NCBI GenBank assembly: GCA_023441805.1
Contig: JAEZNO010000029.1
Coordinates: 1-62,220 of the forward strand
Direction: 5' to 3'
DNA: 62,220 bases
Origin: Bacteroidota bacterium
GTDB lineage: Bacteria; Bacteroidota; Bacteroidia; Bacteroidales; Lentimicrobiaceae
Below, piece after piece: positions 1 to 8,740 of this stretch. The translations under genes and the position numbers were made by a program. The notes beneath the pieces are model-generated. The model made no database searches, was not told where the DNA came from, and saw nothing but the letters and a program-made list of their open reading frames with translations. Numbering within the stretch: the first letter of the stretch is position 1; each line of letters starts with the position of its first letter.

Positions 1-491
1 GTAGCATTGTAACCGGGTGCTTGTAGATGAATAGCTTTCTATCTTTTAAACAGAACATCAGATCTTTTTCAGCAAAGATCACTATCAAAATTTCCCTTTA
101 CAAGATGCTATTTACCGTAGGCTTACCTGCGTTCTGCGGTCAGCGTTCAGCATTCAGCATTCAGCGTTTTGGGGTTCAGAACAAATGCTAAACGCCAAAC
201 GCCTAACTAAACACTAAACGCTAAACGCCAAACTAGCGCAAAACGCTGAACTCTGAACGCTGAACGAGTTTTTCGTTTGTGGTGGAAGTGTAGAATAATT
301 GCCCAAACGCAGTATGGTGACCGAAGAACCGCTTTGGCTGAGCATAGCATGATTCTTCGGAAATACAGCAATAACAGGGCTTTTGGAAAATCAGTGGGTT
401 GTGGAATTGTATTTGAAACCGGGCACAGCAATGAGAGGGGATATTTCCCCAATAACCCGATTAAGACAACCGTAACTGATTTTTCGATTAC
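1..491. repeat. Repeat-rich leader without a convincing gene
   Basis: Positions 131-266 are built from 6-8 base units of the types cagcgtt/cagcatt, aaacgcc/aaacgct and tgaacgc. The block is also a large inverted repeat: 144-166 pairs with 244-266 at 20 of 23 positions. From 250 to 495 one plus-strand frame is open (TTG start possible at 277), ends in a TGA that overlaps the flippase ATG by 4 bases, and resembles no family I know. I see no clear TAnnTTTG promoter box ahead of the flippase. Confidence 0.6.
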
Positions 492-2006
492 ATGAGTACA
501 CTTAAATATAAAACTATAACAGGACTTATCTGGAGCTTTATTGATGTTGCAGCCGGACAGGGTATTCAGTTTATTATCAGCATTTTCCTGGCACGTCTGT
601 TATTACCACGCGATTTTGGGTTGATGGGGATGATAATTGTGTTTATTGCCATATCAGAAGCCTTTGTTAACAGCGGTTTCAGCAGTGCACTGATCAGGAA
701 AAAGAATGCAACACAGGCTGATTATTCAACGGTTTTCTTTTTCAGTCTGGCAGTGAGTGTACTCTTTTTCATCAGTCTGTTTTTCAGTGCGGGGAGCATA
801 AGTGCATTCTTTAATGAACCGCAATTAAAATCAGTAATTCAGGTGCTCGGTGTCGTTCTTGTTATTGATGCATTGACACTGATCCACAGAACCCGCCTGA
901 CACGTGAAATTGACTTTAAACTGCAATCGAAGATATCATTTATAGCCTCGGCCGGTTCAGGAGTTTTAGCAATCATAATGGCATTAAACGGTTACGGCGT
1001 ATGGTGCCTTGTAGCTCAGCGCATCAGTCGGCAGACAATTAATTCGACACTCCTTATTATATGGGGCCGCTGGTTGCCAAGTCTTTCATTTAGTCGCAAT
1101 TCATTTAAAGAGCTGTTTGGTTATGGAAGTAAGCTATTGGCCAGCAGCCTGATCGATAATATTTACAATAACATAAACTCATTACTCATAGGCAAGTACT
1201 TTTCGGCTGTTAGCCTTGGTTTTTACAATCGTGCCGATGAATTCAACAAGATGCCTTCGTATAACATGACATCGATAATAGGGAGGGTAAGTTACCCTGT
1301 ACTTTGCAGTGCTCAGGATGATACAGCAAGACTGCGGGAGATCTATCGCAAATTCATCAGGAACACCATGTTCATTTCATTTAACTTTATGCTGCTGATG
1401 GCTGCCGTTGCCGAGCCTATGATCATCACGCTTATTGGTGAGAAATGGCGCGAGTCGGTAATACTGTTTCAGATGCTTGCCTTTACAGGGATGTTTTATC
1501 CGCTGCATGTATTGAACCTCAATATTCTACAGGTAAAAGGACGGTCGGATTTATTCCTTAAGCTTGAGATCATAAAGAAAATATTAGCCGTACCCGCAAT
1601 AGTGGCAGGGGTTGTATTTGGCATAAAATATATGATTGCAGGGATGATGATAAACACACTGGTAGATTTCTATCTGAATAATCACTGGAGTAAGAAGATG
1701 ATCGGGTACTCATTTATGGAACAGTTAAAAGATATACTACCCTCATTTGTACAGGCATTGCCGGTAGCAGTTATTATTTATGTGGCAGGTACTGCCTCGC
1801 CGCTGGGATATGGATTAACCTTATTAGTGCAGATTTTATTGGGCACAGGGCTTTGCATTCTGTTGAATGAAGTCACCCGAAATCATGATTATCTGTACAT
1901 TAAATCGACAATTACAGAGTTCATTGCAGAACGTAAGACAGCAGGTGAAGCAAAAACACCCGCACTTATTACCGTAAAATCAGGTGACTTTTCAGGAAAA
2001 AAATAA
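492..2006 (+). CDS. Wzx/WzxC-type polysaccharide flippase (MOP superfamily)
   Basis: This 504-residue inner-membrane protein is predicted to flip lipid-linked oligosaccharide units across the cytoplasmic membrane. It has about 12-14 hydrophobic helices, a WzxC/TuaB-like N-terminal motif ARLLLPRDFGLMGM near residue 34, and a second LIGKYFSAVSLGFYNRADEF-like motif near residue 231, both typical of the polysaccharide synthesis family. Length matches the family. The ATG overlaps the stop of an upstream open frame, which may mean it was once translationally coupled to a now degenerate gene. No glycosyltransferase or polymerase partner lies next to it in the window. Its exact substrate (O-antigen, exopolysaccharide) cannot be told. 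Confidence 0.85.
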   Translation: MSTLKYKTITGLIWSFIDVAAGQGIQFIISIFLARLLLPRDFGLMGMIIVFIAISEAFVNSGFSSALIRKKNATQADYSTVFFFSLAVSVLFFISLFFSAGSISAFFNEPQLKSVIQVLGVVLVIDALTLIHRTRLTREIDFKLQSKISFIASAGSGVLAIIMALNGYGVWCLVAQRISRQTINSTLLIIWGRWLPSLSFSRNSFKELFGYGSKLLASSLIDNIYNNINSLLIGKYFSAVSLGFYNRADEFNKMPSYNMTSIIGRVSYPVLCSAQDDTARLREIYRKFIRNTMFISFNFMLLMAAVAEPMIITLIGEKWRESVILFQMLAFTGMFYPLHVLNLNILQVKGRSDLFLKLEIIKKILAVPAIVAGVVFGIKYMIAGMMINTLVDFYLNNHWSKKMIGYSFMEQLKDILPSFVQALPVAVIIYVAGTASPLGYGLTLLVQILLGTGLCILLNEVTRNHDYLYIKSTITEFIAERKTAGEAKTPALITVKSGDFSGKK

Positions 2007-2072
2007 TTCAAAAAATCAATTGTCAGGGGGTGTCAGAAAAAGGCGCCCTTCCTTTTTTAGCGAAACATTCAA

Positions 2073-3656
2073 TCAGGCAGGAAGCATTACTTCGAAGACG
2101 GCACCGTTATCATGGTTTGACGTTGCCTTTATTCTACCATGGTGATTTTCAACGATTTTGCGGCATAGAGCTAATCCGATACCTGTACCGTCATATTCAA
2201 CCTGAGTATGCAGGCGCTGGAAGATACCGAATATTCGTTCGGAATGCTCACTTTTAAAGCCAATGCCGTTATCGGTCACTCTGATTATATAATAATCGCG
2301 TTTAGGAAGCAGATCGTCATGATCCTTAATTCTCCTGTAAGATTTTCTCTCACAGGTAATTGTAATGAGAGGGGTAATATCTTTTTTGCGGAACTTTAAT
2401 GCATTTGAGATCAGATTATGGAACAGCTGCTGCATCTGAAGTGAATTAGCCTGTATCGTTGGCAAATTATCGAACTTAATTTCGGCACCTGTTTGTTGAA
2501 TCAGTATCTCAAAATCGGTAAGGATATCGAGTATCAGGTAGTTCAGATTAACATGAGAGTAATCTTCCTTATTTACAGTTAACCTCGAGAAATCTAGAAT
2601 ATCACGGATAAGGTCAGCCATTCGCTGTGTGGCTTTATTTATCTTACCCAGATACATACGTGACTGGGAGTCAATGTCGATCAGGTTTTCTTCGAGTAAT
2701 CTGACAAAGAAAGAGACTTTGCGGAGAGGCTCCTGGAGGTCATGCGAGGCAATGAAAGCGAAGCGTTCAAGCTCCTTGTTTTTCTCTTCGAGCATTTTAT
2801 TAGCTTCGACCAGCTTACGCGAGATGACTCTGTCGGTCACTTCATCGGCAAAGACGAGTACACCGACGGGTTTCTCGGAGTTGTTTTCATAGTAAGGTTG
2901 GAAAGTGATATTAAACCAAAGCGTTATGAGCTCGCCATTTTGCATGAGGCTGACAGGCCGTTCGTAGAATGACTTTGTAATTTCGTTTTCAACCACTTCA
3001 AGCATAACCTCCTCATAGCCGTCGTTCTTAAGCTCGGGGAGTATTTCGAAGAGAGTTTTACCAATCACTTCAGTACCTTTGCCCCACCGTTTGAGGGTAG
3101 GTTCGTTTGCCAATTGGAGTTTGAGATCAGGGGCACGATATATCTGAATTGAAATTGGGACTTGCAGGAAGAGATTATGCGACTGCATTATAGAACCGAT
3201 TTCCTTTTCGCGGCGCTTAAGGAGAACATCTTCGGTGACATCTTCAATACTATTGATGATTAGTTTTACATTACCATTTTTGCCAAAAACTGGTGAATTT
3301 TTGATACGCCAGAATTTCTCTGAATAGTTTTGGAGGTTCTCACCTGAAAGATCATAGCGCTGGGCAGGCAGATAATGTACTTTCTTATGTTCAATTACCT
3401 CACAAAATGATGAAGTTAATTCATCGGCAGCAGTAAGATTATCAGGACCCGGGGGGAATACTTCAAAGATTCCGCGTCCAATGAGGCCTTCCTTAGAACG
3501 ATTTACAAGCTCGAGATGACTTTTATTGGCAGCAAGAATAGTAAATTTAGGAGGATCAACCTTTAGTATCATATGCTTGCCCGGAATGGCATTGAAAATA
3601 GCATCAAATTCCTTTACTATCTCCTCAACGTCGGATTCCAATTCATTATTTATCAT
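2073..3656 (-). CDS. PAS-domain sensor histidine kinase
   Basis: This is a 527-residue soluble hybridless histidine kinase: no transmembrane segment is visible, so it should sense in the cytoplasm. Two PAS-like regions lie at about residues 15-145 and 160-280, followed by a short coiled coil. The HisKA box is FIASHDLQEPLRKV with the phosphoacceptor H305. The catalytic domain has N-box LFHNLISNAL (411-420), G1 DNGIGF (462-467) and G2 GTGIGLAL (490-497). This DLQEPLRKV type is the phytochrome-like HisKA family common in Bacteroidota. No response regulator is adjacent, so it is an orphan kinase here; ligand and target are unknown. It converges with the flippase on the opposite strand. Confidence 0.9.
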   Translation of the reverse strand: MINNELESDVEEIVKEFDAIFNAIPGKHMILKVDPPKFTILAANKSHLELVNRSKEGLIGRGIFEVFPPGPDNLTAADELTSSFCEVIEHKKVHYLPAQRYDLSGENLQNYSEKFWRIKNSPVFGKNGNVKLIINSIEDVTEDVLLKRREKEIGSIMQSHNLFLQVPISIQIYRAPDLKLQLANEPTLKRWGKGTEVIGKTLFEILPELKNDGYEEVMLEVVENEITKSFYERPVSLMQNGELITLWFNITFQPYYENNSEKPVGVLVFADEVTDRVISRKLVEANKMLEEKNKELERFAFIASHDLQEPLRKVSFFVRLLEENLIDIDSQSRMYLGKINKATQRMADLIRDILDFSRLTVNKEDYSHVNLNYLILDILTDFEILIQQTGAEIKFDNLPTIQANSLQMQQLFHNLISNALKFRKKDITPLITITCERKSYRRIKDHDDLLPKRDYYIIRVTDNGIGFKSEHSERIFGIFQRLHTQVEYDGTGIGLALCRKIVENHHGRIKATSNHDNGAVFEVMLPA

Positions 3657-4013
3657 ATACTTAGAAGTGATTGTCTAATGTTATTCATTTACTTCTAAAC
3701 AAACGTTCAATGCATTTGGTTAAAAAATCCACAAATTTCCATTAAGCGCGTTTAACATTTAGCATTCAATGTTCAACTTCTTGTTTGGCGTCAGGCAAAA
3801 AGCGTTATTCAAAACTGTCTGCTCATCTCCAAACTTTTATTATAATGTCACCCTTCCGGGGTTTAGCATTAGTGGGGCGTATCCGGTTTAGATAAACCTG
3901 TCTCTACACCGATTCACCTTTAACGGACTGAATGCAATAATCCAAACCTTCTACTTTTAGCATGCTTTTATTCCATCCCTCCGGGGTGGATTGGCGGGGC
4001 TATCCGGAGGAAA
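3657..4013. repeat. Intergenic stretch with a direct repeat
   Basis: There is no gene here. Two similar copies of a roughly 31-base GC-richer unit occur at 3851-3882 and 3977-4008; both have the skeleton TCCGGGGT, then GGGGC, then ATCCGG. They sit in otherwise AT-rich sequence. Around 3745-3800 there are loose aagcgttt/ttcaatgttcaac units related to the repeats at the start of the window. Confidence 0.5.
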
Positions 4014-4041
4014 AAAAGCTGTCTCGTGTGAGACAGCTTTT
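4014..4041 (-). terminator. Intrinsic terminator of the PRC-barrel gene
   Basis: A perfect 12-base stem (4014-4025 with 4030-4041, core AGCTGTCTC) and 4-base loop lie directly after the stop codon at 4044. On the minus strand it is followed by a T run (A run at 4011-4017 on plus). Confidence 0.9.
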
Positions 4042-4043
4042 AT

Positions 4044-4580
4044 TCAGAAGGTAGTTCCGTGTCGAAACATACCTCTGTCGTAGAATGAGTCATCGTCTTT
4101 GTCCCATTCATCGGAAGCATAGTTTGGGTAGTAAGTACGAAGGGTATTCATCTCATAATCCCGGTTAATTGGATCGCCTTTACGCATCCACTTAGCCTGA
4201 AGGAACTTTGAATATTCAATATCACGAGCATAAATCTTCTTATTTTCTTCATCCAGTTCAACTGAACCGATTGGGATAATGAGGTGATTTTCGCCTTCTT
4301 CATTCATGAATGAATGAGTACCTTCGGATGCCGGTCGATCATAAGCAGCACCGGCATGTTTAGCAATTGCCTCATCGACTTCAACATCCAGATAGACCAC
4401 TTTTTCGGTGTTACGATTAACCAGAAGGTCATCAACTTCACCGATTGTGCGGTTATCAGGATCAACCACTTCCCACCCTCTTATATCTTCATATTCACGG
4501 GCCACCTTGTAATCGGTCAGCTCATCAAGATAATAAAGGGTTTTATTCCTATCTCGCATTTCTCTCATTTCATCTTCCAT
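4044..4580 (-). CDS. PRC-barrel domain protein
   Basis: The 178-residue soluble acidic protein carries a PRC-barrel-like beta domain at about residues 23-125, with the typical segment GWEVVDPDNRTIGEVDDLLV (35-54) followed by a YLDVEVDE strand and an IIPIGSVELDEENKKIYAR strand. PRC-barrel proteins are small adaptor or RNA/protein-binding modules; free-standing bacterial copies often appear with general stress genes. The C-terminal tail (130-178) is rich in Tyr, Asp and Arg and is not part of the barrel. There is no signal peptide. A strong terminator follows. Its precise function is not known. Confidence 0.8.
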   Translation of the reverse strand: MEDEMREMRDRNKTLYYLDELTDYKVAREYEDIRGWEVVDPDNRTIGEVDDLLVNRNTEKVVYLDVEVDEAIAKHAGAAYDRPASEGTHSFMNEEGENHLIIPIGSVELDEENKKIYARDIEYSKFLQAKWMRKGDPINRDYEMNTLRTYYPNYASDEWDKDDDSFYDRGMFRHGTTF

Positions 4581-4689
4581 AGTGTCAGTTTTTCTTGTAA
4601 AAGATTAATATTCTTACTTCTATCATCCCGGTAAATCAGTCATCCGGTGAATCATTCAATATCCCCAGTGATCAAATAAGAAGGGAGGT

Positions 4690-5415
4690 TTATTCCATCT
4701 TCTCGACCAAATCAGCAGCTTCGGCCAAGAATGATCTGATTTCGGCACTTTGGTCAATAGCCGGCTGACTAGTACTGATCTTTTTGCTCGATTCAACTAA
4801 TTGTAATGCATCAGCTCGCAACTGAGGGAATTTTGCTCTCTGCATCTTCTGCAGGTGATCGGCAAAAACATCAGCTGTTCTTCTTATTTTTTCAGCATTC
4901 TGTTCTTCAAAGCTTTCCTTATCAATCATATCCACAAAATCCTTAGGATCAGCAATACTATCCTTTGGATATCCGGTCATTTCAGCTATAGACTGAGTAG
5001 CATCGCGAAGTTCATTAAACGCACGTGTTAAGTTCTTGTGGTCGAGTGTTTCATCCCTTAAATCGGTACGAACATAGTTGACGAACTCAGCTACTTCTTT
5101 TCTGTCTCCATTATTATTACTCATTCCGGATCTGTCATTCTGAGGATTATCGGCAACAGCATTTCTGTCTCTGTTTCCGATATTATCTCTGTCTCCGGAA
5201 TTGTATGTATTATCCCGATCTGCTGTACCTCTTGTATTATCCATAGCATCATTGTCATAATTACGCTCTGAATCATAGGCGGCAGACTGGTTTCGATCTC
5301 TATTCCTGTCATTATCATTACCTGCAACTAAGAAAATCACAATTGCAAGTGCTGCCAGTCCGGCTAAAATCCAGGGCCAGATTGGCTTTCTTTTTTCTAC
5401 TCTTATTTCTGCCAT
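4690..5415 (-). CDS. Membrane-anchored protein with Asn/Asp/Arg linker, function unknown
   Basis: I place the start at the ATG at 5415 (MAEIRVEKRK), not at the upstream in-frame codon, because the preceding residues are not membrane-like and a TAAATTTG box lies just before it. The 241-residue product has a basic N-terminus, one transmembrane helix at about 13-32, then a low-complexity linker (about 33-110) rich in Asn, Asp, Arg and Gly, and a helical C-terminal domain (about 110-241) predicted to lie outside the cytoplasm. I do not recognise the C-terminal domain. It lies between the PRC-barrel protein and a small lipoprotein, a group that suggests envelope or stress roles (inference). Confidence 0.7.
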   Translation of the reverse strand: MAEIRVEKRKPIWPWILAGLAALAIVIFLVAGNDNDRNRDRNQSAAYDSERNYDNDAMDNTRGTADRDNTYNSGDRDNIGNRDRNAVADNPQNDRSGMSNNNGDRKEVAEFVNYVRTDLRDETLDHKNLTRAFNELRDATQSIAEMTGYPKDSIADPKDFVDMIDKESFEEQNAEKIRRTADVFADHLQKMQRAKFPQLRADALQLVESSKKISTSQPAIDQSAEIRSFLAEAADLVEKME

Positions 5416-5423
5416 AATTAGTT

Positions 5424-5431
5424 CAAATTTA
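5424..5431 (-). promoter_or_regulatory. Putative -7 box for the 241-residue protein gene
   Basis: Minus-strand TAAATTTG fits the Bacteroidota sigma-ABfr -7 consensus TAnnTTTG. It ends 8 bases before the ATG at 5415, so the leader would be very short. Confidence 0.4.
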
Positions 5432-5472
5432 AATTTACAAATAGGGTTGTCAGATAATTTTACAAAGATCAA

Positions 5473-5816
5473 CCATAAGGTATGCGTCTGTCTTTCAAAA
5501 TGTTAACTAAATGTTTCAAAATCTATTACTCTTATATAATCTTAATCATTTCTATATAAATTTTGTTAAAAATTTACGTGCTACTCAATTTAAATTAACG
5601 GACAAATGCATACAATGTCTGCACCTTCGGAGGCTTGTATTTTAAAGTAAATGACAGTTAAGGATTAAAAAAAGAAGGTAAGAATAAGGAAACAGTATGA
5701 AGATCACGGAAGTTAAAGGAATGAATAAGGTTTTGGAAAGTGGCAGGAATGAATGAAGGTTCCGGAAAGAGAATGAAATGAGTGAAAGTTACGAAAAGTG
5801 ACAGGATGTTAAACTA
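5473..5816. repeat. Intergenic stretch with degenerate 28-30 base tandem units
   Basis: The first half is AT-rich with no visible signal. From 5718 to 5803 three purine-rich units follow each other (5718-5745, 5746-5773, 5774-5803), each of the pattern GGAATGAATgAAGGTT..GGAAAG. They run directly up to the lipoprotein gene and contain several ATG codons in different frames. Confidence 0.5.
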
Positions 5817-5855
5817 ATGACGGTTAGGATAATGAATTTTAAAGAAATGAATGGA

Positions 5856-6173
5856 ATGTTATTGACAAAGTGTACGGGATTGATCTTTAAGATTTTGCTA
5901 ATTGTAATTCTTAGCACTGCTTTTATTGGTTGCAATCCGGAGAATCGGCAAAATTCAATCGGGAGGGAAGATTCGGTAAGAGGACGATCGCTACCGGCTT
6001 CAGCTATTAAACCACTACCGGCTTCACCGACGAATGCAGGTAGTAGCACAAGCCAGCAATCACCTGCTAAAGTAGATTCAACTGTCGGTGCAGATACTGG
6101 TAATAAAATCAAGACCGGTGCCGATAATCAGAAAACTGATTCAGTTAAAATGAGAAGTGGTACTTCTAAATAA
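5856..6173 (+). CDS. Small Ser/Thr/Pro-rich lipoprotein
   Basis: The ORF is open from an ATG at 5817; I prefer the ATG at 5856 because it gives a normal 25-residue lipoprotein signal peptide (MLLTKCTGL, hydrophobic core, lipobox FIGC). Alternatives are 5817 and 5832. The mature part is about 80 residues of polar low-complexity sequence rich in Ser, Pro, Asp and Lys with no recognisable domain. It is probably anchored in a periplasmic or outer-membrane leaflet. After the stop codon, another frame reads DTPTTKKGKTVAGSGG, which resembles the same composition, so a frameshift in the A-rich sequence near 6170 is possible. Family unknown. Confidence 0.5.
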   Translation: MLLTKCTGLIFKILLIVILSTAFIGCNPENRQNSIGREDSVRGRSLPASAIKPLPASPTNAGSSTSQQSPAKVDSTVGADTGNKIKTGADNQKTDSVKMRSGTSK

Positions 6174-6229
6174 AAGAAGATACGCCAACTACTAAAAAAG
6201 GTAAGACTGTTGCAGGGTCAGGTGGACTG

Positions 6230-7699
6230 TCAATTTTCAACTTTTCGCATACATTTGAGCAGATCGTTGACTTTAATGGTCACAATTCCTGAGGTGATAT
6301 CCGACATTGCGTAGGGCAGAATAAGTCGTTCATTGTGTATTAAAGCACCACAGGAGTAGATTACGTTTGGCACATAACCCTCGCGTTCATCCTCAGTAGG
6401 TGAAAGCAGTGGTTCATTTAAGCGTGCTATGATTTTTGAGGGATCATTTAAATCAAGGAGTATTGCACCTATAAAATACTGTCGCATCGCCCCTACCCCA
6501 TGAGTAATGACTAACCATCCCTCTTCAAGTTCGAGCGGTGATCCGCAGTTTCCTATCTGGATAAATTCCCATGGTTCCTGAGGTTCCTGGATTAGTACTG
6601 AATCCTGCCAGAAATGCAAATGATCAGATGACATTATATAGTTGTTTTCCCCATCCTGTCGGCCTAGCATTACGTACTTACCGTTGATCTTTCTGGGAAA
6701 CAATGCCATACCTTTGTTGTGCACTGCCTTGCCATTGAGTGTAATAATGTCGAATGTCTTAAAATCCTTAGTACCAATCAATTGAGGCAGGATATTATAG
6801 CCATTGTAGGCAGTATAGGTGGCATAGTATGTTATTTCGCCGTTATCATCAACGAATCGGACGAAGCGGGCATCCTCAATTCCCCTGCTTTCATTTTCTG
6901 ATACAGGAAAAATTACTCTTTCGGAGATCCTGCTTCTGTCGTCAAACCTCACTTTATAGTTTGAATTGGCCAACCACTTCATTTTGACCACAGTCTTATC
7001 GTTAGTCTCAAAATCCTCATCCTGAAGTACAGCCTGGAAGCTCTCGGTCAGATCATCAAATGTAAACACATCATTCAGTCTGTCCATTATTTTTATGCTG
7101 GTTTCATCCCATACTTCCATATCGATGAGTTTCAGTTGGAAGAGATTCTTCATATAGTAAGGATCATGAAGAATTTTAGGTGTTTGCACATAATCAGATA
7201 TATTATCGAATACAATAGAGCCATCGGGTTCAATGATACCGCTTCGAAATACGATAGAAGAAATGTGCCCTTCGCCTGTGGCTCTGAGGCTCATGATAAA
7301 CCTTAGCTCACCGGGTTCAAGTCCATCCTGATTTGGATGAGGAACAATGGAAGGGTTAAAAAGAGCAGCCGACTCAATAGAGTATTCCATTGTAAAGTAA
7401 GCACCAATGAGGATTTGTTTGGTATGACTCACTTCAATATCCTGATCAAGGTAATCGCGAATTTTATGGTAATTATCGGTGAGGGATGTTTCTATGTTTC
7501 TGTGCCTGTCGGAAAAGCTCTCCAACACATCTGACAACAGGTCGGCAGCATGTTCTTCTGATAAGGCAAGGACTCTGCCGGCTATTCTGCTAATTCTGCT
7601 TAGGTTAGTCGGTATGTGAGCTCTTGTAATCACACGTGAAGTATCGCGGATTATCCTTGTTTTTCTTCTTCTAATGAACTGTTTGACACTTAAAGCCAT
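6230..7699 (-). CDS. GH130 family glycoside phosphorylase/hydrolase, long form
   Basis: Start chosen at 7699: the ATG is preceded by a good ribosome site (TAGGAGGAAATAGT), unlike the in-frame codon at 7738. The 489-residue cytoplasmic protein has an extra helical N-terminal region (about 1-115) and then a five-bladed propeller beginning NPSIVPHPNQ. The motif GIEDARFV places the GH130 general acid at D276; blade motifs such as GNCGSPLELEEGW and YSCGALIHNERLILPYA follow. GH130 enzymes phosphorolyse or hydrolyse beta-mannosides; some eukaryotic relatives also build beta-1,2-mannan. It is the last gene of a four-gene run, 22 bases after the GT4 gene, with no SusC/D or transporter nearby. Substrate unknown. 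Confidence 0.85.
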   Translation of the reverse strand: MALSVKQFIRRRKTRIIRDTSRVITRAHIPTNLSRISRIAGRVLALSEEHAADLLSDVLESFSDRHRNIETSLTDNYHKIRDYLDQDIEVSHTKQILIGAYFTMEYSIESAALFNPSIVPHPNQDGLEPGELRFIMSLRATGEGHISSIVFRSGIIEPDGSIVFDNISDYVQTPKILHDPYYMKNLFQLKLIDMEVWDETSIKIMDRLNDVFTFDDLTESFQAVLQDEDFETNDKTVVKMKWLANSNYKVRFDDRSRISERVIFPVSENESRGIEDARFVRFVDDNGEITYYATYTAYNGYNILPQLIGTKDFKTFDIITLNGKAVHNKGMALFPRKINGKYVMLGRQDGENNYIMSSDHLHFWQDSVLIQEPQEPWEFIQIGNCGSPLELEEGWLVITHGVGAMRQYFIGAILLDLNDPSKIIARLNEPLLSPTEDEREGYVPNVIYSCGALIHNERLILPYAMSDITSGIVTIKVNDLLKCMRKVEN

Positions 7700-7721
7700 A
7701 CTATTTCCTCCTACAAAAAGA

Positions 7722-8738
7722 TTAGTACTTACCTTCAATGATTCCCCGGTAAATTTTCAAATAATCATCCACCATCCTGTCGCTGCTGAATAGTTTAGCA
7801 GATCTTTCGTGAACATAATACCTGTTGATACTATCAATTCGTGAAACCGCAGCAACGGCTTCTTCAATAGTATCTACCAGGAAACCACTCTTAGTATCAT
7901 CAATCAATTCAGGCATTGACCCAAGGTTAAAAGCAATTACGGGAGTTCCGCACAGCTGAGCTTCGGCAACACTCAATCCGAATGGTTCATTAAAGCTGAT
8001 TGGATGCAGCAGTACATATGCATTTCGTAATAACTTATCTCTCTCAATCGGACCTGAATTACCAACATATACTATATTTTCATTATCAATGTATGGTTTA
8101 ACTTTCTCATTAAAATAATGTTCATCCTGAACCAGTCCTGAAATAATCAGCTTCCTGCCAACTGCTTTAGCGATCTCAATTGATTCATACGTTCCCTTTT
8201 CAGGGTGAATCCTACCAAAGAATAACAGATAATCTTCAGGATTTGGATTGAAGGTGAATTTGCTAATATCGATACCATTGTAAATTGTTGCCACATAATT
8301 GAGCAAAGGACTCCTGTCGGCATCACTTATTGACACATAGTAATTGTCGCTATTATACTTTTCAAATACAGGTAAAATTCGTGGAGATGAGAAGCCGTGG
8401 ATGGTTGTAAGCATTGGAGTATTAATCAGACGGCTGTATGTTAGTGGCAGGTAATCAAAATTGTTATGTATGAGATCATAATCCCCGGCCTGCTCCATCA
8501 GGAAGCTTATGTGAAGACACTCCCACACTTTAGGAATTATGTTCTGATCTTCAGCATAGGCAGTTGGAGAGATGTATTTGAGTTTGCCGGATGTATGGGA
8601 GTTACCGGTTGCAAACAATGTAACATCGACACCCCTGGCTACCATTCCTTCCATTATGTTGGATACAACTTGTTCCCAGGGGCCGTATTTAAGTGGTGGT
8701 GTGCGCCATGCAATTGGCGAAAGGAGTGCTACTTTCAT
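7722..8738 (-). CDS. GT4 family glycosyltransferase
   Basis: The 338-residue cytoplasmic GT-B enzyme should transfer a sugar from a nucleotide sugar (GDP-mannose is a reasonable guess from its neighbours). The N-terminal acceptor half begins MKVALLSPIAW with the glycine-rich KYGPWEQVV segment near 18-26; the C-terminal nucleotide half has FFGRIHPEKG (173-182) and a complete E-x7-E motif, EPFGLSVAE (251-259). Length is normal for GT4. It starts 2 bases after the shorter GH130 gene ends, so the two are almost certainly co-transcribed and translationally coupled. Acceptor is unknown. Confidence 0.88.
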   Translation of the reverse strand: MKVALLSPIAWRTPPLKYGPWEQVVSNIMEGMVARGVDVTLFATGNSHTSGKLKYISPTAYAEDQNIIPKVWECLHISFLMEQAGDYDLIHNNFDYLPLTYSRLINTPMLTTIHGFSSPRILPVFEKYNSDNYYVSISDADRSPLLNYVATIYNGIDISKFTFNPNPEDYLLFFGRIHPEKGTYESIEIAKAVGRKLIISGLVQDEHYFNEKVKPYIDNENIVYVGNSGPIERDKLLRNAYVLLHPISFNEPFGLSVAEAQLCGTPVIAFNLGSMPELIDDTKSGFLVDTIEEAVAAVSRIDSINRYYVHERSAKLFSSDRMVDDYLKIYRGIIEGKY

Positions 8739-8740
8739 TC

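Noticed and set aside
207..452. 81-codon minus-strand ORF
   Set aside because: It is made largely of repeat DNA and antisense to another open frame, with no supporting signal.
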